Part shown: in pieces, positions 45,111-55,703 of the stretch
How the letters are laid out: each line of letters opens with the position of its first letter
Position numbering within the stretch: position 1 is the first letter of the stretch
NCBI GenBank assembly: GCA_019155205.2
Contig: JAHNZQ020003149.1
Span: 1,837,973-1,901,972 of the forward strand
DNA length: 64,000 nt
Direction: 5' to 3'
From: Gracilaria vermiculophylla
Taxonomy: Eukaryota > Rhodophyta > Florideophyceae > Gracilariales > Gracilariaceae
Made by a program: the position numbers and the translations under genes
Notes under the pieces: model-generated
Database searches by the model: none
The model's input: the letters and a program-made list of their open reading frames with translations, nothing else
What the model was told of the DNA's origin: nothing

Positions 45111-45486
45111 CGCGTGCGAAATAGTTGCTATTCATATAGTTCCAGTGTGCAACAAGTCATCATCACTATCCATGCTGAAGCCACGGGCCTTCAGAGGATT
45201 CCAGAAACTGAGTGAAAACTGGAGAGCAAGTAAGGAATTGCGACTTAGTAGATGAAAAGAAGTCGAGGAAGTGGTGGAACGGCGGTGATGAGGTTGCGGT
45301 GGACTATTGATTGAGATGGGGTTTGAGTGAGTTCAGATTAGGCTCGGTGGGAGGTGGCCTCAGAGCAGAAAGAGCGGGGGATATGAGACTGATTGAGGAG
45401 GACAAAAGTGCTGGGAGGCGCGTGATGTGCCGGTCAAAAGGGGCCATCTACGATCAGCCGAAGCTAGAGTACCAGAACTCGTCAGT

Positions 45487-45526
45487 AAACTCGCAAGACC
45501 TCCAGTTTGGAGGTGTTTGCGAGTTT
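45487..45526. repeat. Subterminal hairpin of the Harbinger element
   Basis: An imperfect inverted repeat: AAACTCGCAA and ACCTCCA on the left pair with TGGAGGT and TTGCGAGTTT on the right, with a 3-nt loop and a small bulge. It lies about 90 bp inside the right end and could be a transposase-binding or structural element. Confidence 0.5.
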
Positions 45527-45618
45527 TTCCAAACTGGCGATGTAGAAAACTTGATTGATGAAAACTAGCCGTATGAAAAGCCTAATAATGTCCAGATTTA
45601 TGTATTTGCGGCCAGGTC

Positions 45619-46175
45619 TAATGTACAACAAGAGTAGTCTTTACGCTCCACTGTTGAAATTTGATCTTTTCCGGGTTTTGATGGCCCTTCCTATCGCCAT
45701 GGAATGGGACCGTCAGAATTTTGATGTGAAAAATGCTTTCTTGCAGGCATCCATGCCAGCGAATGAACCCATCTGGATAAAGCTATCCGTAATTCCTAAC
45801 GTAGCGGAAGCCGAAAGACGTGTTGTGAAACTTGTGAAGTCTCTGTACGATAGTATGAAGAGACCAAGACTATGGTATGAAAATTTTTCTCACTACCTGT
45901 TTTTTAATGGACCAAGAGAGCCCCAACCTGCTCCTTGTGTATTCATTCACGGATCTGGTACCCACACTGTCATTAAACTGTCCTATGTAGATGACCTAAG
46001 CATCTTTGGACTTCCCAAACAAACTACCTGGGTGAAATCGGAGCTCTGCAAAAGTAATCAAGTATCAGGTTTGGGCATGACTCATATTTACTTACGTGTT
46101 TCTATTGCAGAAGAGACAGACAGCATTTTTCTCCATCAACGCTCACTTATCGAGAAACGTATCCGTAAAGCTTGA
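45619..46175 (+). pseudogene. Copia RT core with intact YVDD
   Basis: This continues the copia RT after the Harbinger element: YAPLLKFDLFRVLMALPIA, DVKNAFLQASM (the palm Asp), VKSLYDSMKRPRLWYENF, and LSYVDDLSIFG with the catalytic YVDD intact. It ends with HQRSLIEKRIRKA and a TGA. It is the only RT box in the window without a catalytic change. The rest of the gene is frameshifted, so it is still inactive. Confidence 0.85.
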
Positions 46176-46800
46176 ATGGGCACCGCCACTTCACTGCCAA
46201 ACTCATTGTCTTAATTTCACTGCTTTTGAGACCGTGCCACAATCCCAGATCCAACTGACTCTGAGTAAATGACGTAAATTAACAAAAAAAAGTGCTCGGC
46301 TCTCTGATGTACGCCCTGTTTATGCCACGGCAGTCTCAATGTTGAGCTAGTATGCTTCACATCCACACCCAAAACACTGGCGGTGCACAAAGAAGGTCAT
46401 TCTGTATATGATTCGTACCAAGCATTTCGGCTTGCAGGTACCTCACAATGTCTCTATGGCTTTCAAGTCGTGGTCTGAGGCTCATTGGGGTCGTATTTTA
46501 GACAAGCGTCAGTCCAGGGGGGTTCTTAATCACAGTTGGAGATATATATGTCATTTGGAGCTCAAAACTTTAGAAGTCTACCGCGCTGTCTACAACTGAA
46601 GTGGAGTTTTACGCAATTTACGAATGTACCGAACAGAACAGCTGGTTGAGAAACATAATTAAAGAACTCGGACTTCCGGTAACCTATTTTGTTGTGTTCT
46701 TTTAAGACAATCTGGGAGCGAGCTCGTGAACGCGAACCGATTTCGATATGCGCAATGTCAAGCTCGTTGAACTGCAACAAAATCATACGTCTGATAAAGT
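46176..46800 (+). pseudogene. Copia connection and RNase H
   Basis: Shifting frames read HPHPKHWRCTKKVILYMIRTKHFGL, SEAHWGRILDKRQSRG and, in another frame, LSTTEVEFYAIYECTEQNSWLRNIIKELGLP followed by DNLGAS. These are the standard copia RNase H blocks. The sequence departs from copia near 46800 and comes back at about 47578. Confidence 0.75.
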
Positions 46801-47577
46801 GAACAATGGACTCGTTTTTATTTGTAGTGCAAAAGCCCGCAAGCAGGAAAAGCACATGAAGACGTTCGAATTTTCCATTGCAGTGGAACATCGGCGGTAG
46901 AGCCTTCTCAAGGGAACAACACGAAATTGTCGGGTGTAAGACCGAGGTTGCCCCGGCAGCACCTGGCGGGCGAGGTATAAGAAAGATCCGCATTTTGGTG
47001 GGTATCTGAGTGTGTGGTGCCTCCTTGGAGGAAAGAGATTGGAAAGGAAGAGGAAGCGCGGGTCACGAGATCCGCAAGGTAGAAAATGTACCACGGAGGT
47101 GGGAAAAAGGAAGGTAGCTGTTAGGCCAACAACTGCGATCCGTAAAAGTCTTTGTACAAAGAGCGAGCACAATGAGACAGGGAATATACCCAAGTATGAG
47201 TACTCTCAGCGAAGAAGGCGGATGAGCAACCGTACAATACGAGGTATCCCTCGCGAGTGGCATATAATTATGTAAGCGGAAGACTTAGAGCCGAAACCTT
47301 GGTTCCTTGTACTGCCGGTGGCGGTGGTAGCGCCAGTGCCCCTGAAGTACTGTAGGGCTAGTTAAACGAATAGGAAAGTTCTAAACAAGTAAATGCCCGG
47401 CCACTTGGGCCACCACCTGTGCAATGTCCGAAGCACCGGTCGTACCGTGAGGTCCCCATGTCGCACGTACAGGACTCGTGCCGCCGGCCGCTTGCGTCGG
47501 GCTTACTTTTATTAGCCTACCAACACGAGTTTCCCGGTAACAGTCCGTATATGAGAATAACCCCGAAACCGGGCGTG
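46801..47577. mobile_element. Unidentified insert in copia RNase H
   Basis: These roughly 780 bp separate the copia block ending near 46800 from the copia C-terminal block at 47578. The GC-richer composition and lack of copia motifs suggest an insertion. The ends (AAGTGAAC on the left, GTGCACTT on the right) are weakly inverted. No coding function is recognised; 47012-47275 is an Arg/Lys-rich frame without motifs. The boundaries are approximate. Confidence 0.35.
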
Positions 47578-47691
47578 CACTTCATTATGAAACATGTTTC
47601 ATCACATGAAAACCAAACTGACATGATTACCAAGTATTTCGTTGGTGATCTGTTCTCTTACAACGAACAGCTTTGCATTGATCTCCCATAG
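47578..47691 (+). pseudogene. Copia polyprotein C-terminus
   Basis: The frame reads HFIMKHVSSHENQTDMITKYF, then DLFSYNEQLCIDLP and TAG. This is the canonical end of copia polyproteins (V-x-x-x-x-N-x-AD-x-x-TK). It stops 17 bp before the 3' LTR. Confidence 0.8.
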
Positions 47692-47707
47692 CGGTCGAAT
47701 GGGCGTC

Positions 47708-47965
47708 TGAGTGACCACAAGTCTTTGTGAGATATTCGTATTTATATTTGTGTTGCTGTATGAGAAGCTGTTTTGAATCTCGTACTTTTTTGTTATACCA
47801 GATCATGTTTAATAGTTCTATATGCTCTCAAATGCTATCTATGTCTACAAAGTGAAAGAAACGAGTCCACCACTGATGGACTTTGGGGCTCTCAGCTTTT
47901 TTTCTCTTTTATCGATCTAAAGAACCTCTCTGATAAGTACTGGTGCTGTCGCAATTCATTCTCAC
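47708..47965 (+). repeat. Copia 3' LTR (recognisable part)
   Basis: It aligns without gaps with 39108-39296 and more weakly to about 47965. The part of the LTR after that is not recognisable. Confidence 0.7.
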
Positions 47966-48957
47966 CCCACTTTACCCTTTAGATTTTCAGTAAATTTGTT
48001 TGATTGCTGAATGATCGTTTTTGAAAAAGCGTTATGAAGAGTTTTTCCTTTGTGTAACATGAGCGTTAAGCAAGTGCTGGTTGAGCTTTAGCACTCCATT
48101 ACAGAATCGGTGAAGCTGACCTTTCCCATAATAATACCTATTTGACAGGCCAATTATGATGATATTCGGCTGATATTTATTGGTACAGTTTTGTCCATAC
48201 CATCATTTTGGAAGTTTTCGATTGCACACACCATTGCTTCATAAGCTTGATGCTCGCACATACTACAGCTCCCGAGTCACATTAGTGGCCATCCAGTATG
48301 CCGCCGATCATTTACGATTGTGTTTTGATAGGCGCATGTGAGAAGCAATGTATATTATACCAAGTTAGTGGTATTTTTTCTTTCTTTAGCATAGATGGTA
48401 TGATGTGAAGTACGCACTGCATGGTGCTGTGCACCTATAAAGCTTTCAAAACTTCCCCATTTTTGACATTTTTTATGTGAACCACCACCCCATAGCTTAC
48501 CGCATTGCCATACTTTTTAAGCCTCCAGAGTTCATGATGTTTGGGAACTCTCACTCTAGCTGGGTAGGCCACAAAAGATCCCTTAGCGTCTCAACAAAGG
48601 GTCCCGAACAGGTCTAAAATAAACTTCAAGTCCATGATAAGGCCTTTGACATCTCTTCAAGTGCTCACATGGTTATATTTCCTTCAGCTTTTCTTTCCAT
48701 AAACATGGAGCAGGCTTTGACGTGCAAAGCACGAATTATGGGTCCAACTGTGGGAAGAACTTTCAAGATGCCTTGGGGAGGATAGATCGGCTATGCCGCA
48801 AAAGTTTTCGCTGACGAGGGAGGGAATGCCTGCTTGTTTGGTACAGTATTACAGAACGCAACTAGTTCTGCAATGTCCACACATAGCGAATACCATTCCC
48901 ATAGAATTTTCTTCCACCTTGAATTTTTTCGGTTTTTGTTAGCTTGCATCACATATA
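47966..48957. other. No recognised gene
   Basis: AT-rich with dense stops in all frames. No motifs or repeats of the known families are seen. Confidence 0.4.
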
Positions 48958-49787
48958 GTCTGTTTCATAATCATATGCAATTGACTTTAAAGTAGACTAG
49001 TCATGATTTTGGTACTGTAAGACTACAATATTCAGTTTTAAAATATATTCAAGTCCAAAAACCGTTTCAAAAACATAACAACTTTATCAACCTTACGTTT
49101 TGACTTTGACGACCCAGTAACTAATCGTTTCACATTTTTGCTGAAAAACGCTAATACAGCGTTCGGGTAATGAACTAGTGTAGTCATTAATTGTATAAAT
49201 TGAAATAGTCCCCCAGAAAGTCTTCATACAATTCTTCACGTCACAAACTGTGCTAAACGGCCATCCAGGGCCATGAAACATTCCCGATAAAAACTTCCAT
49301 ATGTATTAAATGGGGTTCAAGTCTGGTGAGCGCGCTGGCAATTTTATCGCTTTTACGTTTTCTTCTTGTTGCCAGTCGGAAACTATTTTGGTTTTGTGTA
49401 AATGTGCATGATCTTGTTGAAAAGCAAAATTTTGTACGTGTACAAAATATCCATAGAGTAGCTTATAATTATAAAACTTTTCTTGGTAGCATGCAAAATC
49501 CATGATGTAATCAATAAATGCAATATCTGGTTTTTTTATTCTGTGTTACACGCCCATACCATTGTAGAATCTTTTTCATAGTGTCTCGCTTAAAATACAG
49601 AGCGTTTATTTCTGAGATAATTCCATTATAATTTAAAACAACGATGACAGTCCAAGTGCAATTTCTGTTCGTCAAAGAAATTGAAAGTGTTCCATTGATC
49701 TTTCACTCCTATGCTATGCAAAAGGCGAACTAAAGTACAATTCTAGCGCGTTTTTGAGGCGAGATATGAACTTAAAACGCACTTTGT
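48958..49787 (-). pseudogene. Tc1-like transposon copy 2 (shortened)
   Basis: TA-flanked termini match copy 1: GTCTGTTTCATAATCAT on the left and the complement of CAAAGTGCGTTTTAAG on the right. The transposase remnants on the minus strand are 49306-49503 (FAFQQDHAHLHKTK with the second catalytic Asp, then PARSPDLNPI) and 49093-49281 (C-terminal part). The helix-turn-helix half is missing, which explains the 0.83-kb length. Confidence 0.7.
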
Positions 49788-49945
49788 ATCCGCGAGAAGA
49801 ATGACGCTTCGCCAAGCCATTAAGACTCAGCGCCGAACTCAGATGAACTTGATGTAGAAGGCGCATCGACATCGAAATATCATCTAAATACTGGGACTGC
49901 GCAGCAGTGCAACTGACACTGCTCTGTAGCACAGCCACTACAGTA

Positions 49946-50150
49946 CAGTGCGTTTCAAAATTATATTATCCCTAAAAAGTGCGTCAAAACTGTACTGCAG
50001 GCTAGGTTTTGCACATCGTCTACGTAGAATCGTTTCAAAAAGCTATGCAAATCGTCTTCTTTTCAGTAGAAATTGCTCGTTGTCCTCCACTTTTGAAGTG
50101 AAACGCTCTCCAGGGAGGTTTTTCCTGGCATTTTGCCGACTCACCAGATT
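49946..50150 (+). repeat. Tc1 5' end, internal deletion derivative
   Basis: It starts after a TA with CAGTGCGTTTCAAAATTAT and follows copy 1 through the 5' untranslated region to the start codon position, where ATG is now ATT (ATTGCTCGTTGTCCTCC, compare ATGGCTCGAGGTCCTCA). It then jumps directly to the linker motif KRSPGR. The rest of the gene and the 3' end are absent. Confidence 0.65.
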
Positions 50151-50848
50151 CCGGTTAGGCCGTATAAATGAAAACGGTTACAGACGTGGGCGCGATTCAC
50201 GTCCGTTCGCGCGTTGGATCCCGGAGTAGTCGCCTCGGTGCGTGTCGCGCGACGTGGCACGGGCGCGACAGCCGCGCGCGGACCGATGGCTACAGTATGG
50301 GCGCCGGCTGGCACCTGCCTTGCACGGTTGATTTAGTATTTTCTGCTATTTTACTTATTTAGTTATTTCGGCCATTTCGGTCCTGGAGCTACAGTGCTTA
50401 GCGCGGCGACACTTCGGCCGTCGCGCCCAGTAAACCGCACCAAGCGGGATCTTCGGTTTGAACGTGCCGCCCACGCGAGTATCTTTCTCCACCTTGGAGC
50501 AGTATGCCGTGGACTACGGAAGTCAACCGCATGTGACGCCGGAAACCATTGACTGGACTATTCTTCCCTTCTTTCAGGTTCGTCCTTGTACGCGGTGCTC
50601 CCCACTGGACATATGGTCTACCCCTCTCGGACTACCTCCGCCAACCTCTCAACGCGGCTTGCCCGATAACCGCACGGCCCAATATACTACCGGGCCGCGC
50701 TGAGATAGCCCGACATATTACAAGGAAATCTCACCGTACTTACCGAAACTGCCTCAATCACAGGACTTTCCGGATCTCCAATTTCTCCATTCGCCCTCCT
50801 CCTGCACCCGTTGCAATGGCTTGGCCCAGGAGCTACGCCCAGCTTGTG
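50151..50848. other. GC-rich region without a recognised gene
   Basis: The frames 50458-50703 and 50549-50899 are open, but they lack an ATG start and known motifs. The region sits beside an inverted G1 LTR. It does not match the antisense ORF that should lie there in a complete element. Confidence 0.35.
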
Positions 50849-51400
50849 TGTAGTACAGTGGCTCTTAAGCAAATATGGTGGTGTGGCTTTGTGGCGTGAT
50901 ATTCCTAAGGAGGTCTCGTATTTTATTAACTGAGCCACGTGGTGCATAATTCTGCCCGCGAGCGCTATAGTATCCTAAAAGGACGGTAGAATTTAAAATT
51001 GTTTTAATTAATTGGTGCCGGTAGTTACTACAGTAGCGAGACCTGCCGAGGCCGGCTCCCGGCTTGATACTTAATTTGCAGATCGAGCACCACCTCTTGG
51101 GAAGTAAAACCAAGCACCCTTGAGTCATCATCTACTTTTCCGGTTGGAGACTCTTGTCGATCATCCTTAGGTTTCTTAGCTTCCGATCCCCAGGTCGCAT
51201 CATAGCTGCGCCTGTAGGAGCATTGTCCGCCCAGTGGACCTCCCTCTCTGCTTGGTGTTTGCGGATCCCCTTTAAGATTTCTCCCGGCCCCTACAGCGAA
51301 TGCCTGAGACCACATTTAGGAACACACACCTTTGGAGTCAGCAAAACTCCTAACGGACGTTGTGCTCTGCTACCTCCAAAGGAGAACTGACAGTACCACA
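50849..51400 (+). repeat. G1 LTR, inverted relative to the other copies, with short leader
   Basis: It is 552 bp and begins TGTAGTACAGTGGCTC on the top strand, ending in CAGTACCACA. It aligns in reverse with 30249-30802. The next 80 bp (51401-51480) begin with ATGGGCCTCGCCCGAGG, matching the primer-binding end of the G1 leader, so this was a 5' LTR. The rest of that element has been lost or replaced by the Tc1 fragment. Confidence 0.75.
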
Positions 51401-51484
51401 TCATGGGCCTCGCCCGAGGAAGGCTCTGCCCCTGAACCACCTTGTGAGTGGGAGGTTCGAACATCCTTCGTGGTAATTCACCCT

Positions 51485-52638
51485 TTGGGGTATTGCAATA
51501 CAACTTTCGAAGGCGAAAAAGCTATTATGCATCAAATTAAACTCCAAATAAAACTCTAACAGTGCTTTCACCCAAACAGTGAAGTGGTTTAGAGTCACAT
51601 TTTCTCCTTTCTTCGAACACTCGACTCTCAATGGATTAAAACAATCTCCAAGACTCTCTTTTAAAGGCTCAGTTAAACAGAAAAAAGAGGAATAGAACGC
51701 AAGTGGAATAAGGAAAAAGTGTCATACAAAACAACGTGGAATAAATCTTAATCTCAATCTTTGAAAATCAACTATGCGGAAGGAAATAAACAATAAAACT
51801 TTTTTCAAGTATAAAAAACACAGTGTTATTTATCCTAGACAATCATAAGCCAAATAACATAAAGGGCTTGGCTGAAAAGCATACTGGGGAACGGAATGGG
51901 AAAATAGTACTTTTACTGATAAGAAAAAGTTAAATATGGATAGACCATATTGCTCAAAAGTTTATAGAAATACTCTTCGTGTGCAAAGCTCTGACATTTG
52001 TGCCAGACATTACGCTGAAGGGTCAGTAATCGTCTGAGATGGAACATTTTAAAACCATCTCATAGACATTGCATTTATTGTAACAGCCATGAATGAAGAA
52101 AAATATCCAAACGTGCTGTGCAATCATTTGCTTCCATTTGGGTACTATTTTTATGCAACAAATCTCAATTTTCAGCAAGATAATGCGCCAGCACACACTG
52201 CGTCTCTAGTCAATAATTTAGTACAGGAATTGGATGAATTGCTTTTACAGTTGCTTGCGCGCTCGTCAAATGTGGACCCATTTGAAACGTTTTTACGATT
52301 GATTGCCTGCTATGATAGTTTATGGGCATAAACGGCGATTTTAGAAAGTTTTTGAACTAAAATCCGTATTTTAAATTGCTGGAAATCTACCACCGTTACA
52401 ACTGTGGAATTGTACATCAATTCTATGTCAAAAAGTGGCATCACCGATATAAAGCAGAAAAGATGCAAAATAAATAATTGATTGTTTCACAGTAAATATT
52501 TGTTTGTGATTGACATATGTTTTTAAAACGATTTTTGGATTTCAAGTTCTTTTCAAACCTATTTTTGTAGGTGTATAGTAGACGTTTGGTGGTTTTTTTT
52601 TCATTTCACAGCATGCCATAAAATTTTGAATCATTCTG
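51485..52638 (+). pseudogene. Tc1-like transposon copy 3, 5' truncated
   Basis: Plus strand. It starts inside the transposase N-terminus (ACTTTCGAAGG at about 51500) and reads TLNGLKQSPR, the linker seen as TLYGLKRSPG in copy 1. It continues through SVIVWDGTF, MNEEKYPNVLCNHLLPFG and FQQDNAPAHTAS (second catalytic Asp). The PDLNPIE motif is degenerate (SNVDPFE). The 3' end AATCATTCTG is followed by TA (52639-52640). The 5' terminus is missing at the G1 leader junction. Confidence 0.75.
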
Positions 52639-52640
52639 TA

Positions 52641-53419
52641 TCTACTGTGATTTACCAATTTTTGGAAGCGATACCAAGGCTTGTCAAAATGTAGCACGCG
52701 CCTGGTGAGCGTCGCAAACCAACAAATCGCCAAGTAATCACAGAATATTATTCAAATCAAACCTCGAGAGTTTCATCATATGATTTATGAGCAAAGCACT
52801 TCTGGGCGTTTTTCTTCGTTGAGTTTTTACATGTAATATTTCCTCGCGATCAGTTTGGTCTCTAATATCTTATCATGTAAGCAAGTGCTTACCAATATAT
52901 AAAGCCATTCTTGTCATTGATGTCTATTCATAAACAAGTGCCTTAGGGTTTCCGTTATTTCTTCTCTTCTTTTAACTTCTGTGGCAACGTTGCTCCATAC
53001 GTAAGTCACGGAAGCCTTTTGACACTTGCCAAATTTTATATCCGAAGAGGAAATCTATAAAGCACTCATATCCGACCGTGGGCATCTATATGAAACTTAT
53101 ATTATCGAGTACATAGGCTGAAGTCTAAGCTTAACTCCTCGAAACAGGCATACTATTTTTAGAGAGACCCCTTTCCTGATTTGTTTTGTGAAAAAATGAT
53201 CTGATCGTCTACACCTGCTTCCCACGCGTGTGTCATTGTACTACAGAAGATTCGTGTCTGCGTTTTTGCCAATGCTCGTTATTGTTCCGAATACTAATAA
53301 AATTTTTAGGTGTCTTTGCAAAGTTAATAAGTCCACAACACACCTCTTTTGAGGGCAGCGAACAACATCATGCAAACAGCATCAACCACAGAATCAACTT
53401 TAGCGTGAGTAAAGTGGAC
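52641..53419. other. No recognised gene
   Basis: AT-rich with short frames only. A TATATAAAG box near 52898 could belong to an unrecognised promoter or LTR. Confidence 0.3.
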
Positions 53420-53724
53420 TGCGGTCGCCTGCGGTTGGACGAGTGCGCGTTCGGACTTTGGGCTCGTCGAGACGACAGCGAAACGGCGGTGGTTAAATGA
53501 AGTTTACGAAAGACGCGGTGAGTCGGCTCGTGGTGGGCGATTGGGTGAGTTGGGTGCTTCCAGGAGACGGGAGGCATCGGATCGCCGGCGCTGGAGTTAT
53601 AGACTTAAGCCTGCAACATAACGGCGAGCGGCGAGGATTTAACGCCAACGGCCCCTCTTTCGACAGGTTGTCTCCTGTTGCACGGCCGCGTTGAAATATC
53701 TATGCCGACGGTACTGCACATACA
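53420..53724 (-). repeat. G3 3' LTR (left)
   Basis: It pairs with 58439-58744. The shared block reads GTTCGGACTTTGGGCTCGTC, then GAAACGGCGGTGGTT, and ends GCCGACGGTAC followed by GCAC-TACA. Confidence 0.8.
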
Positions 53725-53990
53725 GTGACGTTATCACACTCACCTCTTTCAAAGACGAAGAGCGGCTCCAGCTTTCGCGGCCACGTTGGCCGGCATATAT
53801 TTTTGCGCTGCAGCAAGCGCTTGGACATAGAAGAAACGTCTTCGAAGGCATTGAAGAGAGGCTCGACGATGCTCTCACATTTGTCGAGGACCTTCCATCG
53901 GACAATGACTTGACGTCCGTCAGGGCCATCTTGTAAATCCATGAGCCGAGCAACGGGCATGCCCAGCTCGGATTGCATCTCGTGATCCAT
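53700..53990 (-). pseudogene. G3 chromodomain-like C-terminus of pol
   Basis: The frame reads VARLMDLQDGPDGRQVIVRWKVL, then VEPLFNAFEDV and KRLLQRKN. This fits the chromodomain pattern (V-x-x-L, F-x-V-x-W-x-G, S/T-WEP, then a helix) with the WEP motif degraded to VEP. It overlaps the start of the 3' LTR. Confidence 0.6.
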
Positions 53991-54099
53991 GATTACGGGT
54001 TCGTCTACCCCGTCGTCACGGTAGAACTACAGACTTAACCCGTGTATCTCATAAGGATGGCTTGTGGGCAAGTCTTCGACTGGGTACAAGAAGTCGGTA

Positions 54100-55110
54100 A
54101 GCACTTGGTTGAACCAATGGGGACCACGTCAGTGAAGCCGCAGCTTATCGGCAGGGCCGTACTGTCATGTGCAACGAGTAAGAAATCTCCCTGTTCGAAG
54201 TTAGAGATCTTGCCACGTCAGGCAGACGCTCGAGATTGCTTGTGACTTTTGGCCAGCCTAGAGTGTACGATCGGGTGGAGCTTAGCGGAGACCTTGAAGA
54301 GGTTTTCAAAATATAACATGTGCTCCATCTGCGCATCGGAAACAGTGACTGGCTCGGTTGTAGAGAAGCGGAGGAAGATCTTGATTGGTGGTATCACTTC
54401 GCGTCCCAGAAAGGAGGTGAGGGGATAAAATTGGCACGCGACAGAGACGGGAAAGGGTTCAAGACCAAAGCAAAGATTGGAAGGAGGTCTGGCCATTCGT
54501 GGGGCCGCATTTTTAGTTCCGACAAGACCCCTCGAGCCACGCAGACTAACTCTTTTCCCAGTCGCTCAACTGCTTCGTTGCTCCAGGGGCAGTAGGGCAG
54601 GTTGAACCGGTGCGGCACCCCGAGGCTCTTGCAGACCAGGCGGACGACTTCGTTCTTGAAGTGTGTGGGACCGTCTAAAATCAGACCATTGAGGACACCG
54701 AAGGTGGCGCACCAGTCGATGATCGCGGATGCTGCGTTTTCGGCGTCGATTTTTTCCTAGGCGAAGAACAACTTGTAGTCCAAATGGTCGTCGTGGAGCA
54801 TGAGGACATTACTTTTCCCCAGTCTTACCAAGTCCAAATTCCATGTAGTCGAACTGAAGGAGATCATTGGGCTTGGTTCCTTGGACGGCCGGGCCGAACG
54901 GACATTTTATCCTCTCCCCTGTATCGGAGTTGCAGATCGGCATTGTCGTCTGGGATCCAAGCAGCATCGGTGTCTTTGTAAGTCCAGACATGGGCGAAGA
55001 GTGTAACTCCTTCAGGAAGAGTGGAAGCATGATGGTGCTGGGTTATGGCGGTGAGAGACCGGGACGGCCACTCAAACTCCGCCGCGGGCGACGATAGAAG
55101 CTCAGGCACA
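54100..55110 (-). pseudogene. G3 integrase
   Basis: 55109-54809 holds the N-terminal part (WIPDDNADLQLR, then PNDLLQFDYMEFG, the entry to the core with the first catalytic Asp). 54394-54618 holds FNLPYCPWSNEAVERLGKELV with the catalytic Glu, and RPHEWPDLLPI. 54145-54390 continues into the C-terminal region. Frameshifts separate the pieces. Confidence 0.75.
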
Positions 55111-55166
55111 TGCGCAATTCGGCGGACAATGTTGGAATGTATCGTCCAGCGGGAAAAGAGGTCGGC

Positions 55167-55703
55167 CTAGACGTTTACGTCGCTTTTTATGTGGAAGTAT
55201 GTGTAGGGGTACATGATGAGATGCATGGCCCATCGTAGGACTTTGGGCATGGAGGTGGCTGATAATTCAGGCACGACGGACATAGGTTCGAAGAGAAAGA
55301 TGAGGTTGTTATGGCCCGTGTAAAGGTCGAAACCGTCGGGAGTGGCAACTATCCAGTGAATACGGTCCAAAGTGGTCAACACAGCGTATGCCTCTTTATC
55401 CAAGACTGACCAGCCAAGTTGAGTCGCGATGAAGCGGCCAGAGAAGAAGGCGAGCGGCAAGTGGATGAGCTCGGCGTGGGCCTTCTGGACATCGATGCGT
55501 GGAACTTGTGTAGCCATCCCGGACCAGGCCATGTCGGAAGCATCTGTGTATACGCAGAAACGTTTGGTGACATGGCGATGTGCGAGTGTGACCTGATGGG
55601 CGAGGGTGTGCTTGCAGGTTCCGAAGGCACCCAGTTCGTTCGGACCCCATCCCAGATTGAAGAGACTGAAATGGCTGACTGCACGCTTGGTGCTATTTTT
55701 CAC
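55167..55703 (-). pseudogene. G3 RNase H
   Basis: 178 codons: FCVYTDASDMAWSGMATQV (first RNase H Asp), SGRFIATQLGWSVLDKEAYAVL (the Glu within E-x-x-A), and DLYTGHNNLIFLF where the usual TDH-x-N has Gly for Asp. The domain degrades template RNA during reverse transcription. The third catalytic Asp is therefore lost. Confidence 0.75.

Larger units (their letters stand above)
42530..45618. mobile_element. PIF/Harbinger transposon with two convergent genes
   Basis: The termini are GACTTGGCCGGAAAT on the left and the complement of GACCTGGCCGCAAAT on the right (13 of 15 bases paired). Both are flanked by TA. Joining the copia sequence at a single TA restores the copia RT frame (FQTIMYNKSS), which supports these boundaries. 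Inside are a DDE transposase on the minus strand and a second ORF on the plus strand, the usual two-gene set of PIF/Harbinger. A 40-bp hairpin at 45487-45526 is subterminal. The total length is 3.09 kb. Confidence 0.75.
39108..47965 (+). mobile_element. Ty1/copia element with two LTRs and nested insertions
   Basis: The order on the plus strand is 5' LTR (39108), gag, zinc-knuckle/protease, integrase, RT, RNase H and 3' LTR (47708), the copia order with integrase before RT. The LTRs align without gaps over 189 bases (39108-39296 with 47708-47896). They differ at many positions, so the element is old. RT is split by a PIF/Harbinger transposon (42530-45618), and the end of RNase H is split by an unidentified insert of about 0.78 kb. 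Without these insertions the element would be about 5 kb. Confidence 0.8.

Noticed and set aside
46562..46993. Minus-strand frame of 143 codons with an HFIRR motif resembling copia RNase H
   Set aside because: The plus strand of the same bases carries the real copia RNase H up to about 46800. The resemblance is short and probably a shadow.
50458..50899. GC-rich overlapping frames beside the inverted G1 LTR as a possible antisense ORF
   Set aside because: They are on the strand and position wrong for the G1 antisense ORF and share none of its motifs.
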